Under the pieces are notes generated by a model. The model did no database searches. It was given only the letters and a program-made list of their open reading frames with translations, and had not been told where the DNA came from. Positions 1-7,328 of a stretch of DNA of 64,000 bases are shown here, piece after piece; the first letter of the stretch is position 1; the number at the start of each line of letters is the position of its first letter. The position numbers and the translations under genes were made by a program. The DNA is from Flavobacterium sp. 9 (GTDB taxonomy: Bacteria; Bacteroidota; Bacteroidia; Flavobacteriales; Flavobacteriaceae), in assembly GCF_002754195.1 (NCBI RefSeq), contig NZ_PEEU01000001.1, forward strand, positions 5,518,001 through 5,582,000, given 5' to 3'.

Positions 1-1383
1 TTGATTACCAATGGTACTTTGAAGCCTTCAGATGCGTTACCAAGTTCACGTGTTTTATCGGAACTCATTGGTATTAACAGAAATACGGTTAAATTGGCTT
101 ACGAAGAATTAATAAGTCAGGGTTGGGCAGAATCTATAGATCGGAAAGGTGTTTTTGTACTTTCGAAATTGCCTATAATTTCTAAAGTAAAATTACCGGA
201 AACCAATAAAAATCAGTTTCAGGAAGGTTTTATCTGGACGAATACTTTTGAGAAAGAAGTAGAATCATATGGAAAAAATATTCACAAAGATCCAATTGTT
301 ATTGATGATGGTTTTCCCGATGTTCGCTTGGCGCCAATAGACCAATTGATGCGCGAATACAGAAGTTTATCCAGAAAATTCTATGGCAAAAACTTCCTGA
401 AATATGGCAGCACATTAGGATCTGAAAATCTTAGAATTGCGATTTGTAATTATCTTTCGAATACAAGAGGATTAGTGGTTTCTCCCGAAAATATTATCAT
501 TACAAAAGGCAGCCAAATGGGAATTTATCTGGCGTCTCAGTTAATTTTGAATCCAAATGATACAATCGTTGTTGGTGTTTCGAGTTTTGCAACTGCCGAT
601 GATACTTTTAAATATTGTGGCGCAAATTTAGAACGAGTTCCTATCGACGATAACGGAATGGATGTTGATTATTTGCAGGAAATTCTGAAGCATAAAAAAA
701 TAAAAGCCGTTTATATAATTCCGCATCATCATTGTCCAACTGGCGTAACGATGAGTATGGAACGTCGTTTAAAACTGCTGAATCTTGCCAAAGAATATCG
801 TTTTGCGATTATAGAAGATGATTACGATTTTGATTTTCACTATGATAATAAGCCTTATTTGCCATTGGCGAGTATTGATCACAATCAGAATGTGATTTAT
901 ATTGGCTCAATTTCAAAAACTTTTGCGCCCGCATTGCGAATTGGTTTTATGGTTGGATCTCCGGCTTTTATTGAAGCAGCGGGATCTTTACGAAAAATGA
1001 TTGACAGACAAGGCGATACACTTCTGGAAGAAGCTTTTGCAATTATGTATGAAAATGGAGAAATGGAAAGGCATTTTAGAAAATCATTAAAAATCTACAA
1101 ACAACGCCGAAATCATTTTTGCCAAATTCTGAGTTCTGATTTTAAAAACGAGATAGACTTTAGAATTCCCGAAGGCGGATTGGCGGTTTGGGCGAATTTT
1201 AATGAGAATATTAACTTGATAAAAATGTCTAATGAAGTTGGTAAAAAAGGACTTTCGATTAACAACGGAAATTTTTATAAAAACGATAAATTCTCTCCAA
1301 ATGCAATACGAATGGGTTTTGCTTCTTTGGCAGAGAATGAAATGGAAAAAGCGTTGGCAATCCTCAAAAGCGTACTTCAATAA
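1..1383 (+). CDS. MocR/PdxR-family transcriptional regulator, 5' truncated
   Basis: The reading frame is already open at the first base, so the N-terminus lies outside the window and the TTG at position 1 is probably not the start. The visible 460 residues begin inside a GntR-type winged helix (PSSRVLSELIGINRNTVKLA, about residues 14-33) and continue into a fold-type I aminotransferase domain (about 95-455). The PLP-binding lysine is most likely Lys306 in SISKTFAP, preceded by the EDDYDFDF motif typical of the family. MocR proteins use PLP or an amino-acid aldimine as effector and act as cytosolic regulators, often of vitamin B6 or amino-acid genes. The acetyltransferase gene just downstream has its own promoter and may be a target, which is inference. 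The family call is confident; the ligand is unknown. Confidence 0.9.
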   Translation: MITNGTLKPSDALPSSRVLSELIGINRNTVKLAYEELISQGWAESIDRKGVFVLSKLPIISKVKLPETNKNQFQEGFIWTNTFEKEVESYGKNIHKDPIVIDDGFPDVRLAPIDQLMREYRSLSRKFYGKNFLKYGSTLGSENLRIAICNYLSNTRGLVVSPENIIITKGSQMGIYLASQLILNPNDTIVVGVSSFATADDTFKYCGANLERVPIDDNGMDVDYLQEILKHKKIKAVYIIPHHHCPTGVTMSMERRLKLLNLAKEYRFAIIEDDYDFDFHYDNKPYLPLASIDHNQNVIYIGSISKTFAPALRIGFMVGSPAFIEAAGSLRKMIDRQGDTLLEEAFAIMYENGEMERHFRKSLKIYKQRRNHFCQILSSDFKNEIDFRIPEGGLAVWANFNENINLIKMSNEVGKKGLSINNGNFYKNDKFSPNAIRMGFASLAENEMEKALAILKSVLQ

Positions 1384-1441
1384 GACTTCTGGACCACTAT
1401 CGATTTTAGAATTGGGGTATTTTAGATCCTGATTACTGTTC

Positions 1442-1449
1442 TAATTTTG
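1442..1449 (+). promoter_or_regulatory. Promoter -7 box TAATTTTG for the GNAT gene
   Basis: TAATTTTG matches the Bacteroidota -7 consensus TAnnTTTG and sits 18 bases before the ATG at 1468. It overlaps the in-frame TTG at 1447, which argues against that TTG as a start. The stretch between the regulator's stop and this box would be the natural place for a MocR operator. Confidence 0.6.
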
Positions 1450-1467
1450 TATAAAAAACATACAATT

Positions 1468-1905
1468 ATGGAGTCTATTTATCAGATTAAAAAAATCGAA
1501 ACAACATCAGAAATCGAGCAATGTTGGGATGTCGCTTATGTATTAAGACCACATTTGAATAAAAATAACTGGAATGCTACGATTACAGAAATGATGCAAA
1601 ACGAAAAGTACAGCATTGCCGGAATCATGGACGAAGATAAGGTTGTTGCTTTTGCAGGATATCGCGTTATGACTTCTCTGCACAGTGGAAACATCATTTA
1701 CATTGATGATTTATGCACGTTAGAAAATTACAGAGGAAAAGGTTTTGCGACTCAATTATTAAATCATGTAAAAGAAATCGCTATTTCGCTTGGCAAAGAA
1801 GCTGTAGTTCTGGATACTGGTTTTACGAATAATACAGCCCAAAAAGTATATTTAAAAAACGGATTTGAATTGACTGCGGTTCATTTGTCAAACAGATTAA
1901 AATAA
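1468..1905 (+). CDS. GNAT-family N-acetyltransferase
   Basis: This 145-residue protein is a single GNAT domain. The acetyl-CoA loop is visible as YRGKGFATQLLNHV, preceded by the beta-4 strand IIYIDDLCTL and followed by the C-terminal GFTNNTAQKVYLKNGFEL segment that is usual in small acetyltransferases. The substrate cannot be deduced. I start it at the ATG (MESIYQ) rather than the TTG 21 bases upstream because a -7 promoter box covers that TTG. It lies 84 bases after the MocR-type regulator on the same strand, an arrangement compatible with being a regulated target. Confidence 0.85.
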   Translation: MESIYQIKKIETTSEIEQCWDVAYVLRPHLNKNNWNATITEMMQNEKYSIAGIMDEDKVVAFAGYRVMTSLHSGNIIYIDDLCTLENYRGKGFATQLLNHVKEIAISLGKEAVVLDTGFTNNTAQKVYLKNGFELTAVHLSNRLK

Positions 1906-1911
1906 TAATTT

Positions 1912-2011
1912 AAACACGAATTTCACGAATTTGCACAAATTGAAATGGTTAAAATAGTTTGTGAAATTAATTTCACGAACGAGTTAGTGTAAATTCGTGA
2001 AATTCGTGTTT
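1912..2011. repeat. Palindromic intergenic repeat, family A, copy 1
   Basis: About 100 bases between the convergent acetyltransferase and azoR genes form a long imperfect palindrome. The outer arms AAACACGAATTTCACGAATT and AATTCGTGAAATTCGTGTTT are inverted copies, and the centre holds a smaller dyad (GTGAAATTAATTTCAC). A second copy at 21270-21368 shares the ends and the centre. It may act as a bidirectional terminator between the two genes. Confidence 0.75.
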
Positions 2012-2018
2012 AATAAAT

Positions 2019-2660
2019 CTAATTCAATTCTTTTTCGATAAAATCTCTTATCGCTTGATGTGAATTATTTATAGATTCCTGATATTTTTCGGGATCAAAA
2101 CTTTCTCCGTTTACAGCAACTGTGTGAATGTTGGTAATACCAATAATATTAAAAACGGTTTTTAGATAATTGCTTTGAAAATTCATATGCTCGTTATATT
2201 CTCCTTTTTCATAACCCTGAGCGCCTCTTGAAAGTAACAGAAATACAGTTTTATTTTGAAGTAAACCAATATAAGGATTCTGCATATTCTCCGGATTTAG
2301 TTTCCAGGTTTCGTTGACTCTTAAAACCTGATCGATATAAGCTTTAAGGCTACTTGGAATAGACCAATTGTACATTGGCGCACCAATTACAATCACATCG
2401 GCTTCGCGCAATTCAGCAATATATTCGTCGCTCGTTTTTAAAGCTTCAATTTCTTGCAAAGATCTTAGGTTTTCGGGTTTGAAAGCCGCTGCAATCCAAT
2501 TTTCGTTGATATGAGGAACATGACTTTCGCCTAAATCACGATAATTAATAAGGGCATTATTTTGAATGCTTTTCCAGTGATCTGTAAATACTTCGGTAAG
2601 TTTTCTGCTTTTAGAATTTTGCTTTCTGGCACTTGAATTTAAAACTAATACTTTCTTCAT
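2019..2660 (-). CDS. azoR: FMN-dependent NADH-azoreductase
   Basis: The 213-residue protein has the flavodoxin-like fold of AzoR/AcpD enzymes, which use FMN and NADH to reduce azo dyes and quinones in the cytosol. The phosphate-binding N-terminus (VLVLNSSARKQNSKSRKLTE) and the flavin loop GAPMYNWSIPSSLKAYIDQV are clear, as is the later SRGAQGYEKGEYN segment. Length matches the family's usual 200-210 residues. It is read alone, with a -7 box 18 bases upstream. A neighbouring HxlR regulator lies upstream in the same direction, and HxlR proteins often control quinone- or electrophile-responsive genes, so co-regulation is possible but not shown. Confidence 0.88.
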   Translation of the reverse strand: MKKVLVLNSSARKQNSKSRKLTEVFTDHWKSIQNNALINYRDLGESHVPHINENWIAAAFKPENLRSLQEIEALKTSDEYIAELREADVIVIGAPMYNWSIPSSLKAYIDQVLRVNETWKLNPENMQNPYIGLLQNKTVFLLLSRGAQGYEKGEYNEHMNFQSNYLKTVFNIIGITNIHTVAVNGESFDPEKYQESINNSHQAIRDFIEKELN

Positions 2661-2677
2661 TTGAATAAATTTTTAAG

Positions 2678-2685
2678 CAAAAGTA
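2678..2685 (-). promoter_or_regulatory. Promoter -7 box TACTTTTG for azoR
   Basis: On the minus strand TACTTTTG matches TAnnTTTG exactly and lies 17 bases upstream of the azoR ATG, a normal short leader for this phylum. Confidence 0.6.
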
Positions 2686-2727
2686 AAATTATAGTGGACT
2701 GATTTTCTATACCAATTTATATAAAAA

Positions 2728-3108
2728 CTACAGTCCAGATGAAGACTCATTAAACCCATCTTCCTTATCCTTAAAAGCCCACATTGCCATTGCTTCTATA
2801 ACCGGCATTAAGCCATTTCCTGAGGCACTCAAACGATAAGTTACATAAGGAGGAACAACAGGCTTGGCTTCTCTGATAACAAGATTATCGGCTTCGAGTT
2901 GCTTTAAATGCTGAATCAACATTTTCTCTGTTACTGCCGGAATGGCTCTTTTTAATTCGCTATAGCGTTTACTTCCGCCAGAAAGATGATAGATAATAAT
3001 GGGTTTCCAATAGCCGCCAATTTTTTCCATAACATACGTTACAGGGCATTTTTCTAAGGCATATTGCTTATTTTCCTGAATAGTCGAAGATTCTTTAATC
3101 GCTGTCAT
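2728..3108 (-). CDS. HxlR-family winged-helix regulator
   Basis: This 126-residue protein has the HxlR signature CPVTYVMEKIGGYWKPII near residue 20, followed by the winged helix with YSELKRAIPAVTEKMLIQHL as recognition region and the wing VPPYVTYRLSASG. The cysteine at residue 20 is the position used as a redox or electrophile sensor in characterised members such as HypR and YodB. It is transcribed away from the NAD(P)-binding oxidoreductase at 3191, and the two promoters overlap next to a GTAC-type dyad, so autoregulation and control of the neighbour are likely. The inducer is unknown. Confidence 0.92.
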   Translation of the reverse strand: MTAIKESSTIQENKQYALEKCPVTYVMEKIGGYWKPIIIYHLSGGSKRYSELKRAIPAVTEKMLIQHLKQLEADNLVIREAKPVVPPYVTYRLSASGNGLMPVIEAMAMWAFKDKEDGFNESSSGL

Positions 3109-3124
3109 TTGCGCATACTTTAGG

Positions 3125-3163
3125 GTAAGTACTTGTGTAAAAGTAAGTACAAATATACCTTTG
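3125..3163. promoter_or_regulatory. Overlapping divergent promoters and putative HxlR operator
   Basis: Two exact -7 boxes face opposite ways and overlap: TATATTTG on the minus strand (3157-3150) for the HxlR gene and TACCTTTG on the plus strand (3156-3163) for the oxidoreductase. Beside them is a dyad GTACTT-N10-AAGTAC (3129-3150), in which GTAAGTAC also occurs as a direct repeat at 3125 and 3143. HxlR operators in other bacteria often contain such GTAC half-sites, so this is the probable binding site. Confidence 0.65.
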
Positions 3164-3190
3164 TTTCAGATAATAAAAAAATATAAAGCT

Positions 3191-4069
3191 ATGAAAATTA
3201 CAATTTTAGGTTCATTAGGAAATATAGGAAAACCTTTGACACAAAAACTTATTGCGTCAGGAAATCAGGTAACAGTTGTGAGCAGTAACTCAGACAGAGT
3301 AGAAGCTATCGAGGCTTTGGGAGCAAAAGCAGCAATAGGATCTGTTAGTGATGCTGACTTTTTGAAAAATACATTTGCAGAAACTGACGCTGTTTTTGCA
3401 TTGACACCGCCAAATATGGGAGGATCAAATGTAATTGCGAATACTATAGATGCCGGAAAAGCGATCGCAACAGCAATTGAAGCGGCGGGAGTAAAACGTG
3501 TGGTTATGTTAAGTAGTATTGGTGCCGATTTACCTGAAGGAACTGGTCCGATTAAGGGACTTTATAACATCGAGAAAATATACGAAACATTAGAAAATGT
3601 ATCGGTTACTTTTCTTCGCGCCGGATTTTTCTATACCAATTTATATGCTAATGTTCCGATGATAAAAGGAGCGGGGATTATTGGTTCAAATTATGCAGCA
3701 GAAACAGTGATTCCGTTTGTACATCCTGAAAATATTGCAACTGCAGCGGCCGAGGAGTTGACAAAAACGACGTCAGGAAAAAACATTCGTTATATTATTA
3801 GTGATGTTCGCACGTCAAATGATGTTGCAAAGATTTTAGGTTTGGCAATTGATAAACCGGAATTACCATGGATAGAATTTACAGATGAACAATCTCTTGG
3901 CGGAATGAAAGAAGCTGGAGTACCGGAAGAAATAGCCGAATTATACACAGAAATGGGATCGGGTTTAAATAGTGGTAAAATTCAGGAAGATTTTTTAGCC
4001 AATAAATTTTCTGTTGATGGAAAGACGAAATTAGAAGATTTTGCAAAAGAATTTGCTGCAAATTTCTAA
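3191..4069 (+). CDS. NmrA-like NAD(P)-binding oxidoreductase
   Basis: The 292-residue protein is an atypical short-chain dehydrogenase of the NmrA/QOR2 type. A Rossmann dinucleotide motif opens it (ITILGSLGNIGKPLTQKLIA), followed by the specificity strand VTVVSSNSDR, the conserved ALTPPN turn and VKRVVMLSSIGAD. These proteins bind NADP(H) and act either as quinone reductases or redox sensors. It lies opposite an HxlR regulator, the same arrangement as E. coli qorR-qor2 and Bacillus hypR-hypO, which suggests a response to electrophiles. I use the ATG at 3191 instead of an upstream TTG at 3161 because that TTG is inside the -7 box. An intrinsic terminator follows directly. Confidence 0.85.
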   Translation: MKITILGSLGNIGKPLTQKLIASGNQVTVVSSNSDRVEAIEALGAKAAIGSVSDADFLKNTFAETDAVFALTPPNMGGSNVIANTIDAGKAIATAIEAAGVKRVVMLSSIGADLPEGTGPIKGLYNIEKIYETLENVSVTFLRAGFFYTNLYANVPMIKGAGIIGSNYAAETVIPFVHPENIATAAAEELTKTTSGKNIRYIISDVRTSNDVAKILGLAIDKPELPWIEFTDEQSLGGMKEAGVPEEIAELYTEMGSGLNSGKIQEDFLANKFSVDGKTKLEDFAKEFAANF

Positions 4070-4077
4070 TTAACATA

Positions 4078-4112
4078 AAAAGAGCTGATTGTAAAAATCA
4101 GCTCTTTTTATT
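4078..4112 (+). terminator. Intrinsic terminator
   Basis: A strong hairpin AAAAAGAGCTGATT / AATCAGCTCTTTTT with a short loop lies 8 bases after the oxidoreductase stop and ends in a T run. Its symmetry could allow function in both directions. Confidence 0.85.
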
Positions 4113-4181
4113 TATATGGTGTTTTTTGTTTCTCCATAAAAATAAAAATAATGTAGTATTATTTTTACATATATTTTATGC

Positions 4182-4189
4182 TATATTTG
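4182..4189 (+). promoter_or_regulatory. Promoter -7 box TATATTTG for the TonB receptor
   Basis: An exact TAnnTTTG match ends 17 bases before the receptor ATG, giving a leader of only about ten bases. Confidence 0.65.
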
Positions 4190-4206
4190 CACTTTTTTAA
4201 AAGAGC

Positions 4207-6411
4207 ATGAAATTATTATTTGTATTTGGGATTTTTATATTGTCTTTTGCTGTAAAAGCACAATCAGTTAATGGAGTTGTTAATGCTGAGGATGGAAAAC
4301 CTCTTACTGATGTAATGATTCGGAATTTAAGCTCTAAAACGCACGCACATACAGACATAAGCGGAAAATTTATACTCGAAGGAGTTCATATAGAAGATAG
4401 TTTACAAGTATCGAAGCAAGGATATATTACTCAAAAAATCCAGGTTGCTAATTACGATTTTATAAGTATTTCGCTTGACGAAAAGCCCTTTTTGCTTGAA
4501 GAAGTAAAGATTACCAATAACTTAAAATATTTAAATACTATTTCTAAGATAGATTTAGAAATTCAGCCTATTTCAAATTCGCAGGATTTAATGCGTAAAG
4601 TGCCGGGACTTTTTATCGGACAACATGCTGGTGGAGGAAAAGCAGAGCAAATTTTTTTAAGAGGATTTGATTGTGATCACGGAACAGATATTAATGTTTC
4701 TGTTGATGGAATGCCTGTAAATATGGTTTCTCACGCTCACGGACAAGGTTATGCCGATTTGCATTTTGTGATTCCGGAAACGGTGGATAAAATAGATTTT
4801 GACAAAGGAGCTTATTTTGCCGATAAAGGTGATTTTAATACCGCAGGATATATAGGATTTAGTACTAAAAATGCGTTGGATAAAAGCACTGTTTCTTTTG
4901 AATTGGGTGAGTTTAATACCTACAGAACCGTTGCTTTATTTAATCTATTGAATAAAGAAAATCAATCTGCCTATTTTGCGGGAGAATACATGATGACAGA
5001 TGGTTATTTTGATGCTCCACAGAACTTTAACCGAATCAATTTATTTGCTAAATATTCGGCTAAAATCAATAATGGCGATAAAATAGCAATCTCATTATCA
5101 CATTTTACAAGCCAATGGGATGCCAGCGGTCAAATTCCGGATCGTGCTGTGAACAGTGGAATGATTTCTCATTTTGGAGCTATTGATTCAAACGAAGGAG
5201 GAAACACCGGAAGAACGAATTTTAATTTGCAATACGATTCAAAAATTGACGAATATTCTCAAATTAAAAACACGGCATATTTAAGTAAATATGATTTTGA
5301 ATTGTATTCTAATTTTACTTTTTTCCTGAATGATCCTGTTAACGGTGATCAAATTAGACAAAAAGAAAACAGAACAATAATTGGTTTTCAATCTGAATAT
5401 GATCGAAAATTAAACGAAAAATGGGTTTTTAAATTAGGCGCAGGATTGCGAAATGACAATAATAAAGGTATTGAGTTATCTCACACTTTAAATCGTAAAA
5501 CAGTTTTAGAATATCTAAGTTTGGGGAATATCAATCAGAGCAATCTTTTTGCTTATACAAGTTTTGATTTTACGTCTGGAAAATGGCTTATTAATTCTGG
5601 TTTACGTGTGGATTATTTTAAATTTGGTTATGAAGATCAATTACTTCCGGTTTATAGCAATCAAACTCAAAGCAAATCAATAGTAAGTCCGAAGCTTAAC
5701 TTTTTGTACACACAAGACAATACTTTGCAATATTTTCTTAAACTAGGAAAAGGCTTTCATAGTAATGATACTCGTGTTGTCGTGGCTCAAAAAGGACAAA
5801 AAATACTTCCGGAAACCTATGGAGCTGATTTAGGAATTAACTGGAAACCTTTTCCAAGAATGATAATTAACTCGGCGATTTGGTATTTATATTTAGCACA
5901 AGAATTTGTATATGTTGGAGATGAAGCAGTTGTAGAACCAAGCGGTAAAACAGAAAGAAAAGGATTTGATTTTGGTTTTAGATATCAATTTACCAATTGG
6001 TTATTTTGGAATACTGATTATACATACACGCATGCACGCTCACTTGACGAACCTAAAGGAAACGATTATTTGCCGCTTGCTCCGGTTAATACTTTAACAA
6101 ACGGAATTTCGGTTAAAGATTTAAAAGGCTTCTCAGGAAGTTTAAGAACAAGATTTTTGGGAGATCGACCTGCAAACGAAGACAATTCAGTTGTAGCAAA
6201 AGGATATTGTATCACTGATTTCTCAGTGAATTATCAAATTAAAAAAGTCTCAATAGGAGTGAATATCGACAATATCTTTGATACAAAATGGAAAGAAACT
6301 CAATTCCTGACTGAATCAAGATTGGCAAACGAAACAGATCCTGTAGAAGAAATTCACTTTACTGCAGGAACTCCTTTTAACGCAAGATTAATTTTGAAAT
6401 ATAGTTGGTAA
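4207..6411 (+). CDS. TonB-dependent outer-membrane receptor with His-rich plug
   Basis: The 734-residue precursor has a signal peptide (about 1-18, cleaved after VKAQS), a carboxypeptidase-regulatory-like beta-sandwich (QSVNGVVNAEDGKPLTDV, about 19-90), a plug domain (about 100-230) and a long beta-barrel ending in the terminal aromatic residue (LILKYSW). The plug carries LRGFDCDHGTDINVSVDG, then NMVSHAHGQGYADLHFVIPE and GDFNTAGYIGFS, features of a conserved subfamily found in both Bacteroidota and Proteobacteria. The substrate of that subfamily is not known to me. The dense histidines suggest a metal or metal complex, which is inference only. It is monocistronic, with a promoter of its own and no SusD partner. 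Confidence 0.9.
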   Translation: MKLLFVFGIFILSFAVKAQSVNGVVNAEDGKPLTDVMIRNLSSKTHAHTDISGKFILEGVHIEDSLQVSKQGYITQKIQVANYDFISISLDEKPFLLEEVKITNNLKYLNTISKIDLEIQPISNSQDLMRKVPGLFIGQHAGGGKAEQIFLRGFDCDHGTDINVSVDGMPVNMVSHAHGQGYADLHFVIPETVDKIDFDKGAYFADKGDFNTAGYIGFSTKNALDKSTVSFELGEFNTYRTVALFNLLNKENQSAYFAGEYMMTDGYFDAPQNFNRINLFAKYSAKINNGDKIAISLSHFTSQWDASGQIPDRAVNSGMISHFGAIDSNEGGNTGRTNFNLQYDSKIDEYSQIKNTAYLSKYDFELYSNFTFFLNDPVNGDQIRQKENRTIIGFQSEYDRKLNEKWVFKLGAGLRNDNNKGIELSHTLNRKTVLEYLSLGNINQSNLFAYTSFDFTSGKWLINSGLRVDYFKFGYEDQLLPVYSNQTQSKSIVSPKLNFLYTQDNTLQYFLKLGKGFHSNDTRVVVAQKGQKILPETYGADLGINWKPFPRMIINSAIWYLYLAQEFVYVGDEAVVEPSGKTERKGFDFGFRYQFTNWLFWNTDYTYTHARSLDEPKGNDYLPLAPVNTLTNGISVKDLKGFSGSLRTRFLGDRPANEDNSVVAKGYCITDFSVNYQIKKVSIGVNIDNIFDTKWKETQFLTESRLANETDPVEEIHFTAGTPFNARLILKYSW

Positions 6412-6460
6412 TTAAATCTTGATTTGAGCTAAAAAAATGCATTTTGTAGCTAAATCACAT

Positions 6461-6724
6461 TTATATTTCCTCTGTATATTTTACAGAATACTTCTCAAGT
6501 ATATTTTTTACATTGCTAATAAAATTTTCGGTGTTTTTGATTTCGGGTTTAATTTCATGATCATACTTTGATAAATGAAACTGCTCGAGCATATCTCTTT
6601 TTAAGTATTTAATTAAAGAATCAATACTTCGGGTGTCATTTTGATGCTCTCTTTTTAATTCTCGTTGTTTGCTTTCCAGATAATCCAAAGCTTTTTTTAA
6701 CCGCTGAACGTCTAATTCCTCCAA
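6461..6724 (-). CDS. Small coiled-coil protein, function unknown
   Basis: An 87-residue, highly charged frame (LKKALDYLESKQRELKREHQ) predicts helices and a coiled coil. The only usable start is a TTG, because a stop lies five codons upstream and the first internal methionine is at residue 45. Immediately upstream on the same strand another frame looks coding (6725-6881), so this may be the 3' part of a frameshifted gene. I recognise no family. It is convergent with the receptor gene. Codon use resembles real genes, but the start is doubtful. Confidence 0.45.
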   Translation of the reverse strand: MEELDVQRLKKALDYLESKQRELKREHQNDTRSIDSLIKYLKRDMLEQFHLSKYDHEIKPEIKNTENFISNVKNILEKYSVKYTEEI

Positions 6725-6881
6725 TATAATGCAATTTTAAATTTAATAAAAAACGATAATCTGGAGTGTGATAAAATTCAATATGCTCCAAAAACCAATA
6801 CCATTTGAACCTATACCATTCCAGACTATCGTATTTCCCTACATACGTAAAATTTGACAGTTTAGTTTTATAAAGAACCTG
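6725..6881 (-). other. Coding-like open stretch upstream of the 87-residue frame
   Basis: Read on the minus strand from 6881, a frame without a recognisable start encodes an aromatic-rich segment (KYDSLEWYRFKWYWFLEHIE, then HTPDYRFLLNLKLHYIGG). It ends in a different frame from the 87-residue gene that follows. The DNA also contains an inverted repeat (6752-6766 against 6816-6830, two mismatches), so it could be either a relic of a longer gene or a structured repeat. I cannot assign it. Confidence 0.3.
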
Positions 6882-7101
6882 TTATTTAACAGACTTTTAG
6901 CATGAAATTGATTTTGTTTGAATGTATGTGTTTGATTTATAGTTTGTTTGGTGTTTTTTGTGATAAAAAGAGATATCTAAAAGAATATAAAAAAGTTGAT
7001 TTTTTTAACAATTCTTCAAAGTTTACGATTTATTAACCTATTACATTGATAGGATAATAAAAGTTTTATGGTTTTATGCATAAAAATTAAAAATAACTCT
7101 T

Positions 7102-7109
7102 TAAATTTG
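7102..7109 (+). promoter_or_regulatory. Promoter -7 box TAAATTTG of the met leader/metNIQ operon
   Basis: An exact TAnnTTTG match ends 8 bases before the ATG of the leader peptide. With the usual distance from -7 box to start site, the transcript would begin at or next to that ATG, making the leader peptide leaderless or nearly so. Confidence 0.7.
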
Positions 7110-7117
7110 CCCCAGAA

Positions 7118-7198
7118 ATGAAAAACAATAACCAGAATAGAATGTATTATAGCTGCAGCATGATGATGTGTTGTGATGTTGCTATGCGTATGTTTTGA
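7118..7198 (+). CDS. Met/Cys-rich leader peptide of the metNIQ operon
   Basis: A 26-residue frame starts 8 bases after an exact -7 promoter box and stops 29 bases before an intrinsic terminator that precedes metN. Seven of its residues are methionine and three cysteine; the key part is SCSMMMCCDVAMRMF. This is the layout of classical amino-acid attenuators: a short peptide loaded with the regulatory amino acid, then a terminator, then genes for uptake or synthesis of that amino acid. Here the downstream genes are a methionine ABC importer. I infer that ribosome stalling at the Met codons when charged Met-tRNA is scarce favours readthrough. I could not identify a convincing antiterminator pairing by eye. 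Confidence 0.75.
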   Translation: MKNNNQNRMYYSCSMMMCCDVAMRMF

Positions 7199-7227
7199 TC
7201 TGGCTGATATAAAAATTAATTTATTTT

Positions 7228-7264
7228 AAGGCCTTTCATAAACAATTGAAAGGTCTTTTTATTT
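7228..7264 (+). terminator. Intrinsic terminator (attenuator) before metN
   Basis: The hairpin AAGGCCTTTCA / TGAAAGGTCTT (one G-T pair) with a seven-base loop is followed by TTTTTATTTT. It lies between the leader peptide and metN, so it can only act on the met transcript. Confidence 0.8.
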
Positions 7265-7328
7265 TAAAATTTATCAAATTCTAAAGCAATGAAACATTTT
7301 ATTGCCCAAAATAAACCTGAATAAAAAA

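Noticed and set aside
6902..7036. A 44-codon frame starting MKLILFECMCLIY
   Set aside because: No promoter box precedes it and the hydrophobic, low-complexity translation is expected by chance in AT-rich DNA; kept out of the feature list.
7102..7328. SAM riboswitch upstream of metN
   Set aside because: I looked for SAM-I/SAM-II type conserved elements and saw none; the region is instead occupied by the Met-rich small frame and a terminator.
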